Made by a program: the position numbers and the translations under genes. Below the pieces are notes generated by a model. That model searched no databases and was not told where the DNA came from. It saw only the letters and a program-made list of their open reading frames with translations. DNA of 5,539 bases, from NCBI GenBank assembly GCA_027340195.1, contig DAHWNE010000008.1, positions 1 to 5,539 of the forward strand, read 5' to 3'. This document shows positions 1 to 5,494 of this stretch, one piece after another (positions within the stretch are counted from its first letter, which is position 1; each line of letters opens with the position of its first letter). The DNA comes from Acetobacteraceae bacterium. GTDB lineage: Bacteria > Pseudomonadota > Alphaproteobacteria > Acetobacterales > Acetobacteraceae.

Positions 1-1
1 C

Positions 2-274
2 GTCGCGCTGATCACGCTGGGAACTAACGACATCGCCGCCGGCCGCGCGGCGGACAGTTACCGCGCCAACCTGACGCGCATCCTCGACGAATCGCTGGCG
101 CAGGGCGTGATCCCGGTGTTGAGCACGATTCCGCCCCCCACCGCACAGCCGGCCAGCGCCACCTTCCCGCTGATCCCGACCGCGTCCAGCAGCGCGATCA
201 GATCCGCCGTCATAACATCGAAACTCACCGTCCCGGCGATCTTCTCCGACTGTCCGGCGCCGCGCGTGTCATAG
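2..274 (+). pseudogene. SGNH/GDSL-type hydrolase fragment, broken at about position 138
   Basis: The frame starting at base 2 is open from the window edge to a TAG at 272-274. Only its first 45 or so residues look like a real protein. It begins VALITLGTNDIAAG, where Gly-Thr-Asn-Asp matches block III (GxND) of SGNH/GDSL esterases, in which the Asn helps form the oxyanion hole. It continues through a helix (SYRANLTRILDESLAQG) to the strand VIPVLSTIPP, which in this family comes soon after block III. After the Pro-Pro (about 131-139) the translation becomes low-complexity and is the antisense of the hydrolase on the other strand. The catalytic block V (DxxH) is therefore missing. The 5' end, with block I and the Ser nucleophile, lies outside the window. 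The family call rests on motif and context; the substrate is unknown. Confidence 0.6.
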
Positions 275-426
275 CGCAGGATGCGCCGGCCCGGCCGCAG
301 CGCCGGCAGAACTTGGTCCCAACTTTCCAGAGTGCCGCCCATCTCATGGACCAGCACCAGCGTCGCCGGCCCGTCGCCGCTGAGGTCGTATCGCAGGCTG
401 GTGCCGTTCACCTCGATCCAGTCCAT
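58..426 (-). pseudogene. 3'-truncated alpha/beta-fold hydrolase (enol-lactonase-like)
   Basis: The frame starts at ATG 424-426 (MDWIEVNGTS), with GGAAGGGG-like ribosome-site bases 8 nt upstream, and ends at a TAA at 58-60. Residues 1-98 or so are a clear N-terminal half of an alpha/beta hydrolase: strand LVLVHEMGG (HG-loop region, residues 23-31), RYDTRGAGQS (51-60), the helix before the elbow (DLIALLDAVG), then the nucleophile-elbow strand VALAGCAVGG (89-98). At the elbow the G-x-Nuc-x-G pattern reads G93-C-A95-V-G97, so Ala sits where Ser is expected. From about residue 98 on, the translation is antisense to the SGNH fragment. The cap domain and the catalytic Asp and His are lost; complete family members are usually about 260 residues. 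As it stands it encodes 122 residues and is very unlikely to be functional. Closest in style to 3-oxoadipate enol-lactonase (PcaD-like) proteins. Confidence 0.66.
129..140. other. Junction between two unrelated gene fragments
   Basis: To the left, plus-strand codons make good SGNH-hydrolase sequence. To the right, minus-strand codons make good alpha/beta-hydrolase sequence. The change occurs within the run CCGCCCCCC at 131-139, which fits both sides: Pro-Pro on the plus strand, Gly-Gly-Gly on the minus strand. The ambiguity looks like microhomology. No target-site duplication, terminal inverted repeat or transposase frame is visible within the bases available. A biological deletion and a misassembly look the same here. 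Confidence 0.55.
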
Positions 427-519
427 CCCGATCCCCTTCCACTCCCCACCCGTATCCGCCGCGCCGGGTGCATTCCGCCCGGCGGCGATTGATGCCAAGC
501 TGCGCGGAAGGAGACCCCG
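427..519. promoter_or_regulatory. Divergent intergenic region with GCCGGG-N9-CCCGGC inverted repeat
   Basis: These 93 bases separate the starts of the broken hydrolase (minus) and the GST gene (plus), so any promoters for both must lie here or within the genes. I cannot pick a convincing -35/-10 pair on either strand. The only structure seen is an inverted repeat with arms 463-468 and 478-483 and a 9-base centre, roughly mid-region. It could be an operator or simply a GC-rich hairpin. Confidence 0.3.
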
Positions 520-1149
520 ATGCAACCCAGCATGACCCTGCACTGGTCACCGCGTTCGCCCTACGTGCGCAAGGTGATGATCGTCGCTCACGAGCTCGGC
601 CTCGCCGCGCGCATCCGTACCGTCCGCACCGTGGTGGGCGGCACCACGCCGCATCGCGGGCTGATGCGGATCAACCCGCTCGGCAAGCTGCCCACGCTGG
701 AACTGGACGACGGCACGGTGCTCTACGATTCCCCGGTGATCTGCGAGTATCTCGACACGCTCCACGACGGACCGCGGCTGTTTCCGGCTGCCGGCCCGGT
801 CCGCTTCACCGCGCTTCGCCGCCAGGCGCTGGGCGATGGGATGCTGGATGCCGCCCTGCCCTGGCTGTCCGAGCGCTTCCGCCCGCCGGAGCGACAGTCC
901 CTTCCGCACATGGCGCTGTGGCGGGCCAAGCTGGAGGCCGCGGTCGCGGCGCTGGAAGCCGAGGCCCCCGCTCTCGCCACCGATCCGTTCGGCATCGGCC
1001 AGATCGCCATCGGGGTGGCACTGGGCTACCTTGATTTCCGCTTCCCCGAACTCGCTTGGCGCGACGGACATGGCGCGCTGGCCGACTGGTACGAAGGCTT
1101 CGCCGCGCGACCCGCGGTCGCCGCCAATCCGCCGGTGGACGACCGCTGA
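520..1149 (+). CDS. Glutathione S-transferase family protein
   Basis: The 209 residues match the usual length of a cytosolic GST. The N-terminal thioredoxin-like domain (about 5-82) starts TLHWSPRSPYVRKV, with Ser10 and Ser13 as candidate catalytic or GSH-activating residues. The G-site follows: NPLGKLPTLELDDG, with the cis-Pro at Pro58, then YDSPVICEYLD, where Asp70-Ser71 would bind the gamma-glutamyl group. The C-terminal helical domain (about 93-205) contains the GQIAIGVALGYLDFRFPELAW core helix. Its N-capping position, normally Asp, looks like Gln161. ATG 520 is chosen because AAGGAG (508-513) lies 6 nt upstream; an in-frame ATG at 532 has no such site. Expected role is conjugation, isomerisation or reductive dehalogenation with glutathione in the cytoplasm; the substrate cannot be read. 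It ends one base from the stop of the convergent flavin oxidoreductase gene, so no terminator fits between them. Confidence 0.88.
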   Translation: MQPSMTLHWSPRSPYVRKVMIVAHELGLAARIRTVRTVVGGTTPHRGLMRINPLGKLPTLELDDGTVLYDSPVICEYLDTLHDGPRLFPAAGPVRFTALRRQALGDGMLDAALPWLSERFRPPERQSLPHMALWRAKLEAAVAALEAEAPALATDPFGIGQIAIGVALGYLDFRFPELAWRDGHGALADWYEGFAARPAVAANPPVDDR

Positions 1150-1150
1150 G

Positions 1151-2200
1151 TCAGGCGAACGCGGGGGCCACCTGCTCGGAGAACCGCGCCATCTCGTCCA
1201 GCACCTGCCGGTGCGGTTTCAGCCCGACGTTGAAATAGAGAATCACCTCGTCGAACCCGGCCGCCTCCACCCGCTTGAGCGAATCGGTGATCCGCGCCGC
1301 GTTGCCCAGCAGCACGGCGTTGTCGGTCAAATCCTCGGCCCGCGCCCGCTTCAGCCGGTCCACCATGTCGATGAAATAGCGGTAGCTCGGCGGCGCGGTG
1401 GCCGGATCGCCCGGAAACGACGGGATCACGCACTCGCGGTAGTAGCGCATCTGTCGCGCCCGCGCCGCCGCCTCCTGCTCGGGCGTGTCGTGGAAATGGG
1501 TGAAATAGCTGCACATCAGCCGCCCCGGCTTGGTGCCGTGCCGGGCGCAGGTTTCGTGATACAGCTCCGCCACCTGCCTGAGCCCGCCGAAGCTCATCGC
1601 CGCGGCGAAGGGGGCGACGATCAGCCCGCAGCCAAGGCGCGCGGCGAGTTCGATCGAGGGCTTCGAGAACGAGGCGACATAGGCCGGAATCGGCCGCTGC
1701 ACCGGCTGCGGCGTGATCGAGATGTCGCGGAACCGGTACTGCGCGCCCTCATGCGTGTACGGCGTCGGATCGTCCCACAGGCGGCGGACGATCGCCATGC
1801 CCTCCTCGAAGATCGCCTGGTTGGTGTCGAAGTCCACCCCCAGCGGTTCGTACTCGCGCCGGTCGTAGCCGCGCCCGGCGGCGAAATCGACCCGCCCGCC
1901 GGACAGCAGATCGAGACTCGCCCATTGCTCGGCGACCCGGATCGGGTGGTGCAGCGGCAGCACCGTCACCGCGGGCGCGAGACGGATGCGGCGGGTGCGC
2001 GCAGCGATATAGGCGAGCGCGAGGTCGGGGCAGGACAGCACCCCGAGCGTCGAGAAATGATGCTCGCCGATCCAGGCCGAGTTGAAGCCCAGCTCCTCGG
2101 CCGCGATCGCCTCGGCGACGATATCGGCGACGAACTGGTTGGGGCCGCGCGGGTTATCGGCATAGGCGTTGTCGCTGAGGGTGAAATAGCCGAATTTCAT
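1151..2200 (-). CDS. LLM class flavin-dependent oxidoreductase (luciferase-like)
   Basis: The 349 residues match a single-domain bacterial luciferase-like protein (TIM barrel, FMN or F420). It opens MKFGYFTLSDN, carries EHHF at 46-49 (the active-site region typical of the luciferase-like group), VTVLPLHHPIRVAEQWASLD (78-97), and GGRVDFAAGRGYDRREYEPLG (101-121), whose Arg-Gly and neighbours belong to the flavin-phosphate region. The C-terminal part (AGFDEVILYFNVG, 314-326) is the last barrel strand. Such enzymes use reduced flavin from a partner reductase to oxygenate or desulfonate organic substrates; no reductase is present here. The start ATG overlaps the stop of the upstream CoA-transferase (ATGA, 2197-2200), and GGAAGGAG (2208-2215) lies 7 nt before it. 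Translational coupling is therefore likely, and the two probably serve one pathway. The substrate is unknown. Confidence 0.9.
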   Translation of the reverse strand: MKFGYFTLSDNAYADNPRGPNQFVADIVAEAIAAEELGFNSAWIGEHHFSTLGVLSCPDLALAYIAARTRRIRLAPAVTVLPLHHPIRVAEQWASLDLLSGGRVDFAAGRGYDRREYEPLGVDFDTNQAIFEEGMAIVRRLWDDPTPYTHEGAQYRFRDISITPQPVQRPIPAYVASFSKPSIELAARLGCGLIVAPFAAAMSFGGLRQVAELYHETCARHGTKPGRLMCSYFTHFHDTPEQEAAARARQMRYYRECVIPSFPGDPATAPPSYRYFIDMVDRLKRARAEDLTDNAVLLGNAARITDSLKRVEAAGFDEVILYFNVGLKPHRQVLDEMARFSEQVAPAFA

Positions 2201-3432
2201 GCCACTGCTCCTTCCGCGCGCAGCCCGGCGATGCGCGCCGGGTCGAGTTCGAGCCAGGATTCCAGCACGGCATCGGTATCCGCGCCCAGCCGCGGCGCCG
2301 CGATGACCCGCGCCGGATGCCCGTCGATCCGCACCGGCCAGGTGGGAATTTTCATCGGCGCCTCGTCGGGGCGGGCGACGCTCTGGATGATGCCGCGCGC
2401 GGCGAAGCTCGGGTCATTGCTGAGTTCCAGCGTGTCGAACACCGCGCCGGCGGGCACGCCGACGCCGGAGACCAACGCCATCGCCTCGGTCTTGGTGTGG
2501 TGGCGGGTCCAGTCGGCGATCAGCGCGTCCACCTCCGCCTCCCGCGCCAGCCGGTCGCCCGGGGTGGCGTAGCGGGGATCGCCGATCAGCTCCGGGCGGC
2601 CGATCAGGGTCAAAAGCCGGGTCCAATGCTCGGGGTTGGCGCGGCTGGTCATGATATAGACGTAATCATTCGGCCCGCCCGGCGCGCAGGGATAGAGGCC
2701 CATCGGCGCGTTGGTCACCCCCGGCACCTTGGCCCCGCCGCGGCCGACCGCGCGCCCGGTCCGGCGCGTGGTGGCGAAATTGGTGCGCATGTAGTGCAGC
2801 ATCGCATCCTGCATCGCCACCGCCAGCCGGCAGCCCTGCCCGGTGCTGTGGCGGCGGAACAGCGCGGCGGCGATGGTGGCGGCCATCAGCATCCCGGTTC
2901 CGGTGTCGCCGAGCGAAATGCCGGGCTTGAGCGGCGGGCCGTCCTTTTCGCCGGTCACGCTCATGGTGCCGCCGCTGGCCTGCGCGATCATGTCGAAGGC
3001 GAGGCCTGATTCATGCGGGCTGCCTTCGCCGAACCCTTTGACCTGGCAGTAGATCAGCCGCGGGTTGAGGGCGTGGACCGCCTCCCAGCCGAAGCCGAGG
3101 CGTTCGATGGTGCCGGGGGCGAAGTTTTCGACGCAGATATCCGCCCGCGCCAGCAACCGGCGCACCAGATCCTGCCCGCCCGGGTGCTTGAGATCGACCG
3201 CGAGGGATTTCTTGTTGGCATTGAAGATATTGAAATACCATGGATCGTCGTCCGGGGCGCCGGGACGGAGGCGGCGGCCGGGGTCGCCCCGCTGCGGGTT
3301 CTCGATCTTGACCACCTCGGCGCCCATCCACGCGAGCGCTTCGGTGCAGGACGGGCCGGCCTCGAACTGGGTGAAATCGACCACCCGGATGCCGGTGAGA
3401 AGATCGAAGCTTGTGCTCGTTTCGTCCGCCAT
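2197..3432 (-). CDS. CaiB/BaiF (class III) CoA-transferase
   Basis: It encodes 411 residues, the usual size for formyl-CoA-transferase/CaiB family proteins. Features in order: LLTGIRVVDFTQFEAGPSCT (11-30, family opening strand); GAEVVKIENPQRGDPGR (37-53); FNANKKSLAVDLKHPGG (70-86, CoA-binding); ARADICVENFAPGTIERLG (95-113); FDMIAQASGG with the predicted catalytic Asp147, which forms the acyl-enzyme anhydride; then GDTGTGMLMAATIAAALFRR (175-194). The family moves CoA between an acyl-CoA and a free carboxylate in the cytoplasm through an interlocked dimer. Start ATG 3430-3432 is chosen because GGGAGG lies 8 nt upstream (3441-3446) and the family homology begins just after it. The longer in-frame start at 3543 would read through the terminator. 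It is the first gene of a two-gene operon with the flavin oxidoreductase. Formyl-CoA:oxalate specificity cannot be claimed. Confidence 0.92.
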   Translation of the reverse strand: MADETSTSFDLLTGIRVVDFTQFEAGPSCTEALAWMGAEVVKIENPQRGDPGRRLRPGAPDDDPWYFNIFNANKKSLAVDLKHPGGQDLVRRLLARADICVENFAPGTIERLGFGWEAVHALNPRLIYCQVKGFGEGSPHESGLAFDMIAQASGGTMSVTGEKDGPPLKPGISLGDTGTGMLMAATIAAALFRRHSTGQGCRLAVAMQDAMLHYMRTNFATTRRTGRAVGRGGAKVPGVTNAPMGLYPCAPGGPNDYVYIMTSRANPEHWTRLLTLIGRPELIGDPRYATPGDRLAREAEVDALIADWTRHHTKTEAMALVSGVGVPAGAVFDTLELSNDPSFAARGIIQSVARPDEAPMKIPTWPVRIDGHPARVIAAPRLGADTDAVLESWLELDPARIAGLRAEGAVA

Positions 3433-3449
3433 GGGTGCATCCTCCCGGG

Positions 3450-3462
3450 AATTGCGCCAATT
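3450..3462. promoter_or_regulatory. Inverted repeat AATTG-CGC-CAATT upstream of the CoA-transferase
   Basis: Perfect 5-bp arms flank a 3-base centre, AT-rich within a GC-rich region. It lies 18-30 nt before the CoA-transferase start and directly upstream of its ribosome site. Position and symmetry fit a repressor operator (MarR- or TetR-type regulators use sites like this) near the operon promoter. No regulator gene is in the window, and I cannot define the -10/-35, so this is suggestive only. Confidence 0.3.
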
Positions 3463-3504
3463 GGGAGAAGCCTGCCACAGGGGGGAGGGGAACGCCAGAA
3501 CGCG

Positions 3505-3532
3505 AAAACCGCCGGGGTCTTTACCCCGGCGG
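3505..3532 (-). terminator. Intrinsic terminator after the porin-cytochrome gene
   Basis: Read on the minus strand, a 10-bp GC-rich stem (arms 3523-3532 and 3509-3518; CCGCCGGGG pairing with CCCCGGCGG, plus one T-A pair) closes a 4-base loop. TTTT follows at once (complement of 3505-3508). It begins 24 bases after the porin-cytochrome stop codon. On the plus strand the hairpin has no T-run, so it works in one direction. It separates the cytochrome module from the CoA-transferase operon, which must then have its own promoter in about 3433-3504. Confidence 0.85.
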
Positions 3533-3556
3533 CTCCCGATCACCCAGCCCGGATGT

Positions 3557-4975
3557 TCAAAACGCGGTCCACGCGAAGAGGTAGAAGGTGTTGCTGTTGG
3601 AGGCGCCGGAACTCACCCCGTCCAGCTGGGTGAAGGCGGTGTAGCCGATACCCAGCTTCAGATTGGCCCAGGGCCGGAGCGGAGACTTGTCCTTGCCGAA
3701 CGGCACCCAGTCGGCCTCGACCGTGAAGGAATTGGAGTTCGGGCTACCCGTGGCGTTGAACCCGGCACCGCTCGGCGCCAGCGTGCTGTAGAGCACCGGG
3801 TTATCCGCCCCCCACAGCGTCTGCCAGGCGGCCGTGATGCCATAGGTGTTCTTGTACCAATACTGGGCGTTCACGGTGAAGGAATTAAGCCCGTAGCTGG
3901 AACCCACCGAGGTACCGTTGTTGGCGTTATAGGCGGCGGCCGACCCGCTCAGGTCCTGCTGTTCGTGGACCATGATCCCCTGAACGGTCACGACGTTCGT
4001 GCCCGTGCCGAGGAACTGATAGCCGGCGTCCACGCCATAGTCGGTGTAGCTGTCGTAGCCGGTTCCGAATTGCGGGTCGATGTTGGCGTGCATGAACAGC
4101 CCGCCCACCCAGGCCGCGTTGTTGCCCCAGTCCCATTCATAGGCGACGCGGGCATAGGGCGCGAGGTTGGGGGTGATCGGCCCCTGCCCCACGCCAAAGC
4201 GGTTGCCGAGCCAGGAGCTCATCCCCTCGTAAGCGCCGAACTCGAGATAAAGGTGTTCGTTGTACCAAGCGTAGGCCGTGACACCGATCGAGTTGCCTGC
4301 GAAGTTGGGACCGACAGTGGCCGCCCCCGAGACCATGGTGGCGACACTCGGGCCGGGCGCGATCTTAGGAGTGAAATACGGATAGCCCCAGGCGAAGGTG
4401 CTGTTAAACGGGTCCTGCACTGTCGGGTTGTTGTTGACCGTGATCCCCAATTCCAGATCGTTGCCGAACGCCTGAACGGTGGTCACGTATGGGCGCAGAT
4501 CGGTGTTATCGACCACGATTCCGTTACCGCCCGTGGTCCGGTTGTCGTAGTTGGAGTAGGTCATCTGGATGAAGCCGCCGGTGTGGTCGGTCACCCGGCC
4601 GGCGACGAACAGGCTGGCCTGATCGAACACCAGGTTGTTATTGGTGTCGTAGGTGTGCGGCTGGGTACCGGCCGGCAGAGCGCTGTTGGTGTTCGTGAAG
4701 GAGCCCTGCAGCATCGCCGACAACGGAATATGCGCCGCAAGGCCGCTGCCGCCAGATTGCGTATAGCCGCCGAGCTTGAACGCCCGCCCGAACGGCGTCA
4801 GCTGCGGCCCGAACCCACCGATATGGCACGCCGTGCAGGCCTGGCCGGTCTGCTGCGCGAAGGCCGGCACGGCATCGGCCCGCTTGTGCTGCGTCATCAG
4901 CAGCGAAGCCGCGACGACCAGCCCGCCCAGCCCAACCGCCAGGGCGCCGTTGGAACGGGTTGCTACGGATTGCAT
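3557..4975 (-). CDS. Cyc2-like outer-membrane porin-cytochrome c fusion
   Basis: The protein has 472 residues. A signal peptide is visible: Arg7, a hydrophobic core at about 11-27, and a likely cleavage after ADA (35). The mature N-terminus carries one c-type haem site, C47-T-A-C50-H51, in the context AVPAFAQQTGQACTACH. This agrees at nearly every fixed position with the Cyc2 signature AxPxFARQTGxxCxxCH, with Gln41 replacing Arg. LTPFGRAFKLGGYT follows (59-72). The rest alternates aromatic/hydrophobic and polar residues in short strands with Asn/Gly/Ser/Thr-rich loops, such as SLFVAGRV, IGVTAYAWY, LYLEFGAYEG and LKLGIGYTAF. It ends FYLFAWTAF, with the C-terminal Phe of an outer-membrane barrel signal. 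Length and layout fit Cyc2 (haem plug plus about 16 strands). Family knowledge: Cyc2 takes electrons from extracellular Fe(II). Related alphaproteobacterial proteins are often of unproven function, so iron oxidation is inference. The start has GGGAG 6 nt upstream (4982-4986). A FixK/FNR box and a terminator bracket the gene. Confidence 0.83.
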   Translation of the reverse strand: MQSVATRSNGALAVGLGGLVVAASLLMTQHKRADAVPAFAQQTGQACTACHIGGFGPQLTPFGRAFKLGGYTQSGGSGLAAHIPLSAMLQGSFTNTNSALPAGTQPHTYDTNNNLVFDQASLFVAGRVTDHTGGFIQMTYSNYDNRTTGGNGIVVDNTDLRPYVTTVQAFGNDLELGITVNNNPTVQDPFNSTFAWGYPYFTPKIAPGPSVATMVSGAATVGPNFAGNSIGVTAYAWYNEHLYLEFGAYEGMSSWLGNRFGVGQGPITPNLAPYARVAYEWDWGNNAAWVGGLFMHANIDPQFGTGYDSYTDYGVDAGYQFLGTGTNVVTVQGIMVHEQQDLSGSAAAYNANNGTSVGSSYGLNSFTVNAQYWYKNTYGITAAWQTLWGADNPVLYSTLAPSGAGFNATGSPNSNSFTVEADWVPFGKDKSPLRPWANLKLGIGYTAFTQLDGVSSGASNSNTFYLFAWTAF

Positions 4976-5003
4976 GACGATCTCCCATCAGTGACAGGGC
5001 GGC

Positions 5004-5009
5004 AATCTG
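5004..5009 (-). promoter_or_regulatory. Candidate -10 element of the porin-cytochrome gene
   Basis: On the minus strand this reads CAGATT, only 3 of 6 matches to TATAAT. Its centre is 32 bases from the centre of the FixK/FNR box, the spacing expected when an activator sits at -41.5. That places transcription start near 4997 and gives a leader of about 22 nt, ending with the GGGAG ribosome site. A weak -10 with no -35 is normal for an activator-dependent promoter. The call depends on the box being real. Confidence 0.4.
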
Positions 5010-5031
5010 TTCGCGGGTGCAGCAGGCGTCG

Positions 5032-5045
5032 TTGACCCAGATCAA
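5032..5045 (-). promoter_or_regulatory. FixK/FNR-type box (TTGATCTGGGTCAA)
   Basis: The 14-bp site reads TTGAT-CTGG-GTCAA on the minus strand. It fits the FixK consensus TTGA-N6-TCAA exactly and differs by one base from the ideal FNR site TTGAT-N4-ATCAA. With the flanking G and C the symmetry extends one more base pair. It lies in the 95-base gap between the cytochrome c stop and the porin-cytochrome start, centred about 63 nt before the latter. Regulators of this family (FNR, FnrL, FixK, AadR) activate genes at low oxygen. No regulator gene is in the window, so which protein binds is unknown. Confidence 0.66.
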
Positions 5046-5070
5046 CCGCCCCGGACATTTCCGCCGCCAG

Positions 5071-5460
5071 CTATTTTTTCAGCGTGGCCAGGAACGCGAT
5101 CAGATTGGCGCGCTTGGTCGCGTTGTGCAGGCCGCCGTAAGGCATCTTGGTGCCGGGCACCACTTTCTGCGGATCAGCTATGTATTTATTGAGAACCTCG
5201 GGCGTCCAGACCAGGTTCGCATTCTTGTTCGCCACCGAATAATCGTACCCGGGCTCCGACCCGGTATGCCGCCCGACCACGCCGAACAGCGACGGACCGA
5301 TCTTGTTCACCCCCGGCTTGTCGGAATGACAGATCGCGCATTGCTGATGGAACACCACCTTGCCGGCGGCCGGATCCGCTGCCCGCGCCGCTCCGCCGGC
5401 ACCAACCGAAACGGCCGCAACCACCGCGGCGACGCCCATGAAACGACGGAAACAGGACAT
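5071..5460 (-). CDS. Exported class I (mitochondrial-type) cytochrome c
   Basis: The 129-residue precursor has a signal peptide: Arg5-Arg6, a hydrophobic core at about 8-22, and likely cleavage after ARA (27), leaving about 102 mature residues in the periplasm. The haem is attached at C41-A-I-C44-H45, with His45 as proximal ligand. Downstream come GPSLFGVVGRHTG (55-67), GYDYSVANKNANLVWTPEVL (71-90) and PGTKMPYGG, where Met106 is the expected sixth ligand, followed by the C-terminal helix RANLIAFLATLKK. This order is that of mitochondrial cytochrome c and bacterial c2/c550, which shuttle electrons between bc1 complexes, oxidases or other donors. AAGGAGG (5468-5474) is 7 nt before ATG 5460. It lies 95 bases upstream of the porin-cytochrome on the same strand with no clear terminator between, so it is a natural candidate for the periplasmic acceptor of that protein. 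Confidence 0.92.
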   Translation of the reverse strand: MSCFRRFMGVAAVVAAVSVGAGGAARAADPAAGKVVFHQQCAICHSDKPGVNKIGPSLFGVVGRHTGSEPGYDYSVANKNANLVWTPEVLNKYIADPQKVVPGTKMPYGGLHNATKRANLIAFLATLKK

Positions 5461-5488
5461 GCCCGGTCCTCCTTTTTGGCAGCGCCAC

Positions 5489-5494
5489 TCTATA
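5489..5494 (-). promoter_or_regulatory. Possible -10 (TATAGA) of the cytochrome c gene
   Basis: On the minus strand TATAGA, with 4 of 6 matches to TATAAT, lies 28 bases before the cytochrome c start codon in the 79-base stretch at the right edge. It would give a leader of about 20 nt with the AAGGAGG site. I see no good TTGACA-like element at 16-18 bases, so this is a weak call. The rest of 5461-5539 shows no gene. Confidence 0.3.

Noticed and set aside
427..543. Longer N-terminus for the alpha/beta-hydrolase starting at 543
   Set aside because: It would run antisense into the GST start. ATG 426 has its own ribosome-site bases, and the homology starts there.
836..2572. Plus-strand open frame of 578 codons across the GST, flavin oxidoreductase and CoA-transferase
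   Set aside because: It overlaps the GST in another frame and is antisense to two genes with clear family motifs. Its composition is Arg/Pro-rich shadow sequence.
3455..3480. Sigma-54 promoter (TGGCAGG on the minus strand) before the CoA-transferase
   Set aside because: The GG half is present, but the GC element at the required spacing reads TCCCA in place of TTGCA, so the key GC is absent.
3433..3543. Longer N-terminus for the CoA-transferase starting at 3543
   Set aside because: It would read through the intrinsic terminator and the inverted repeat, and the added 37 residues have no family similarity. ATG 3432 has a good ribosome site.
3065..5035. Very long plus-strand open frame (656 codons) opposite the cytochrome and CoA-transferase genes
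   Set aside because: It is antisense to two well-supported genes, is Arg/Gly/Val-rich with no recognisable domain, and has the pattern expected of a GC-rich shadow frame.
5046..5070. Terminator after the cytochrome c gene
   Set aside because: Only a 4-bp CGGA-N4-TCCG hairpin without a T-run is present, which is too weak to call.
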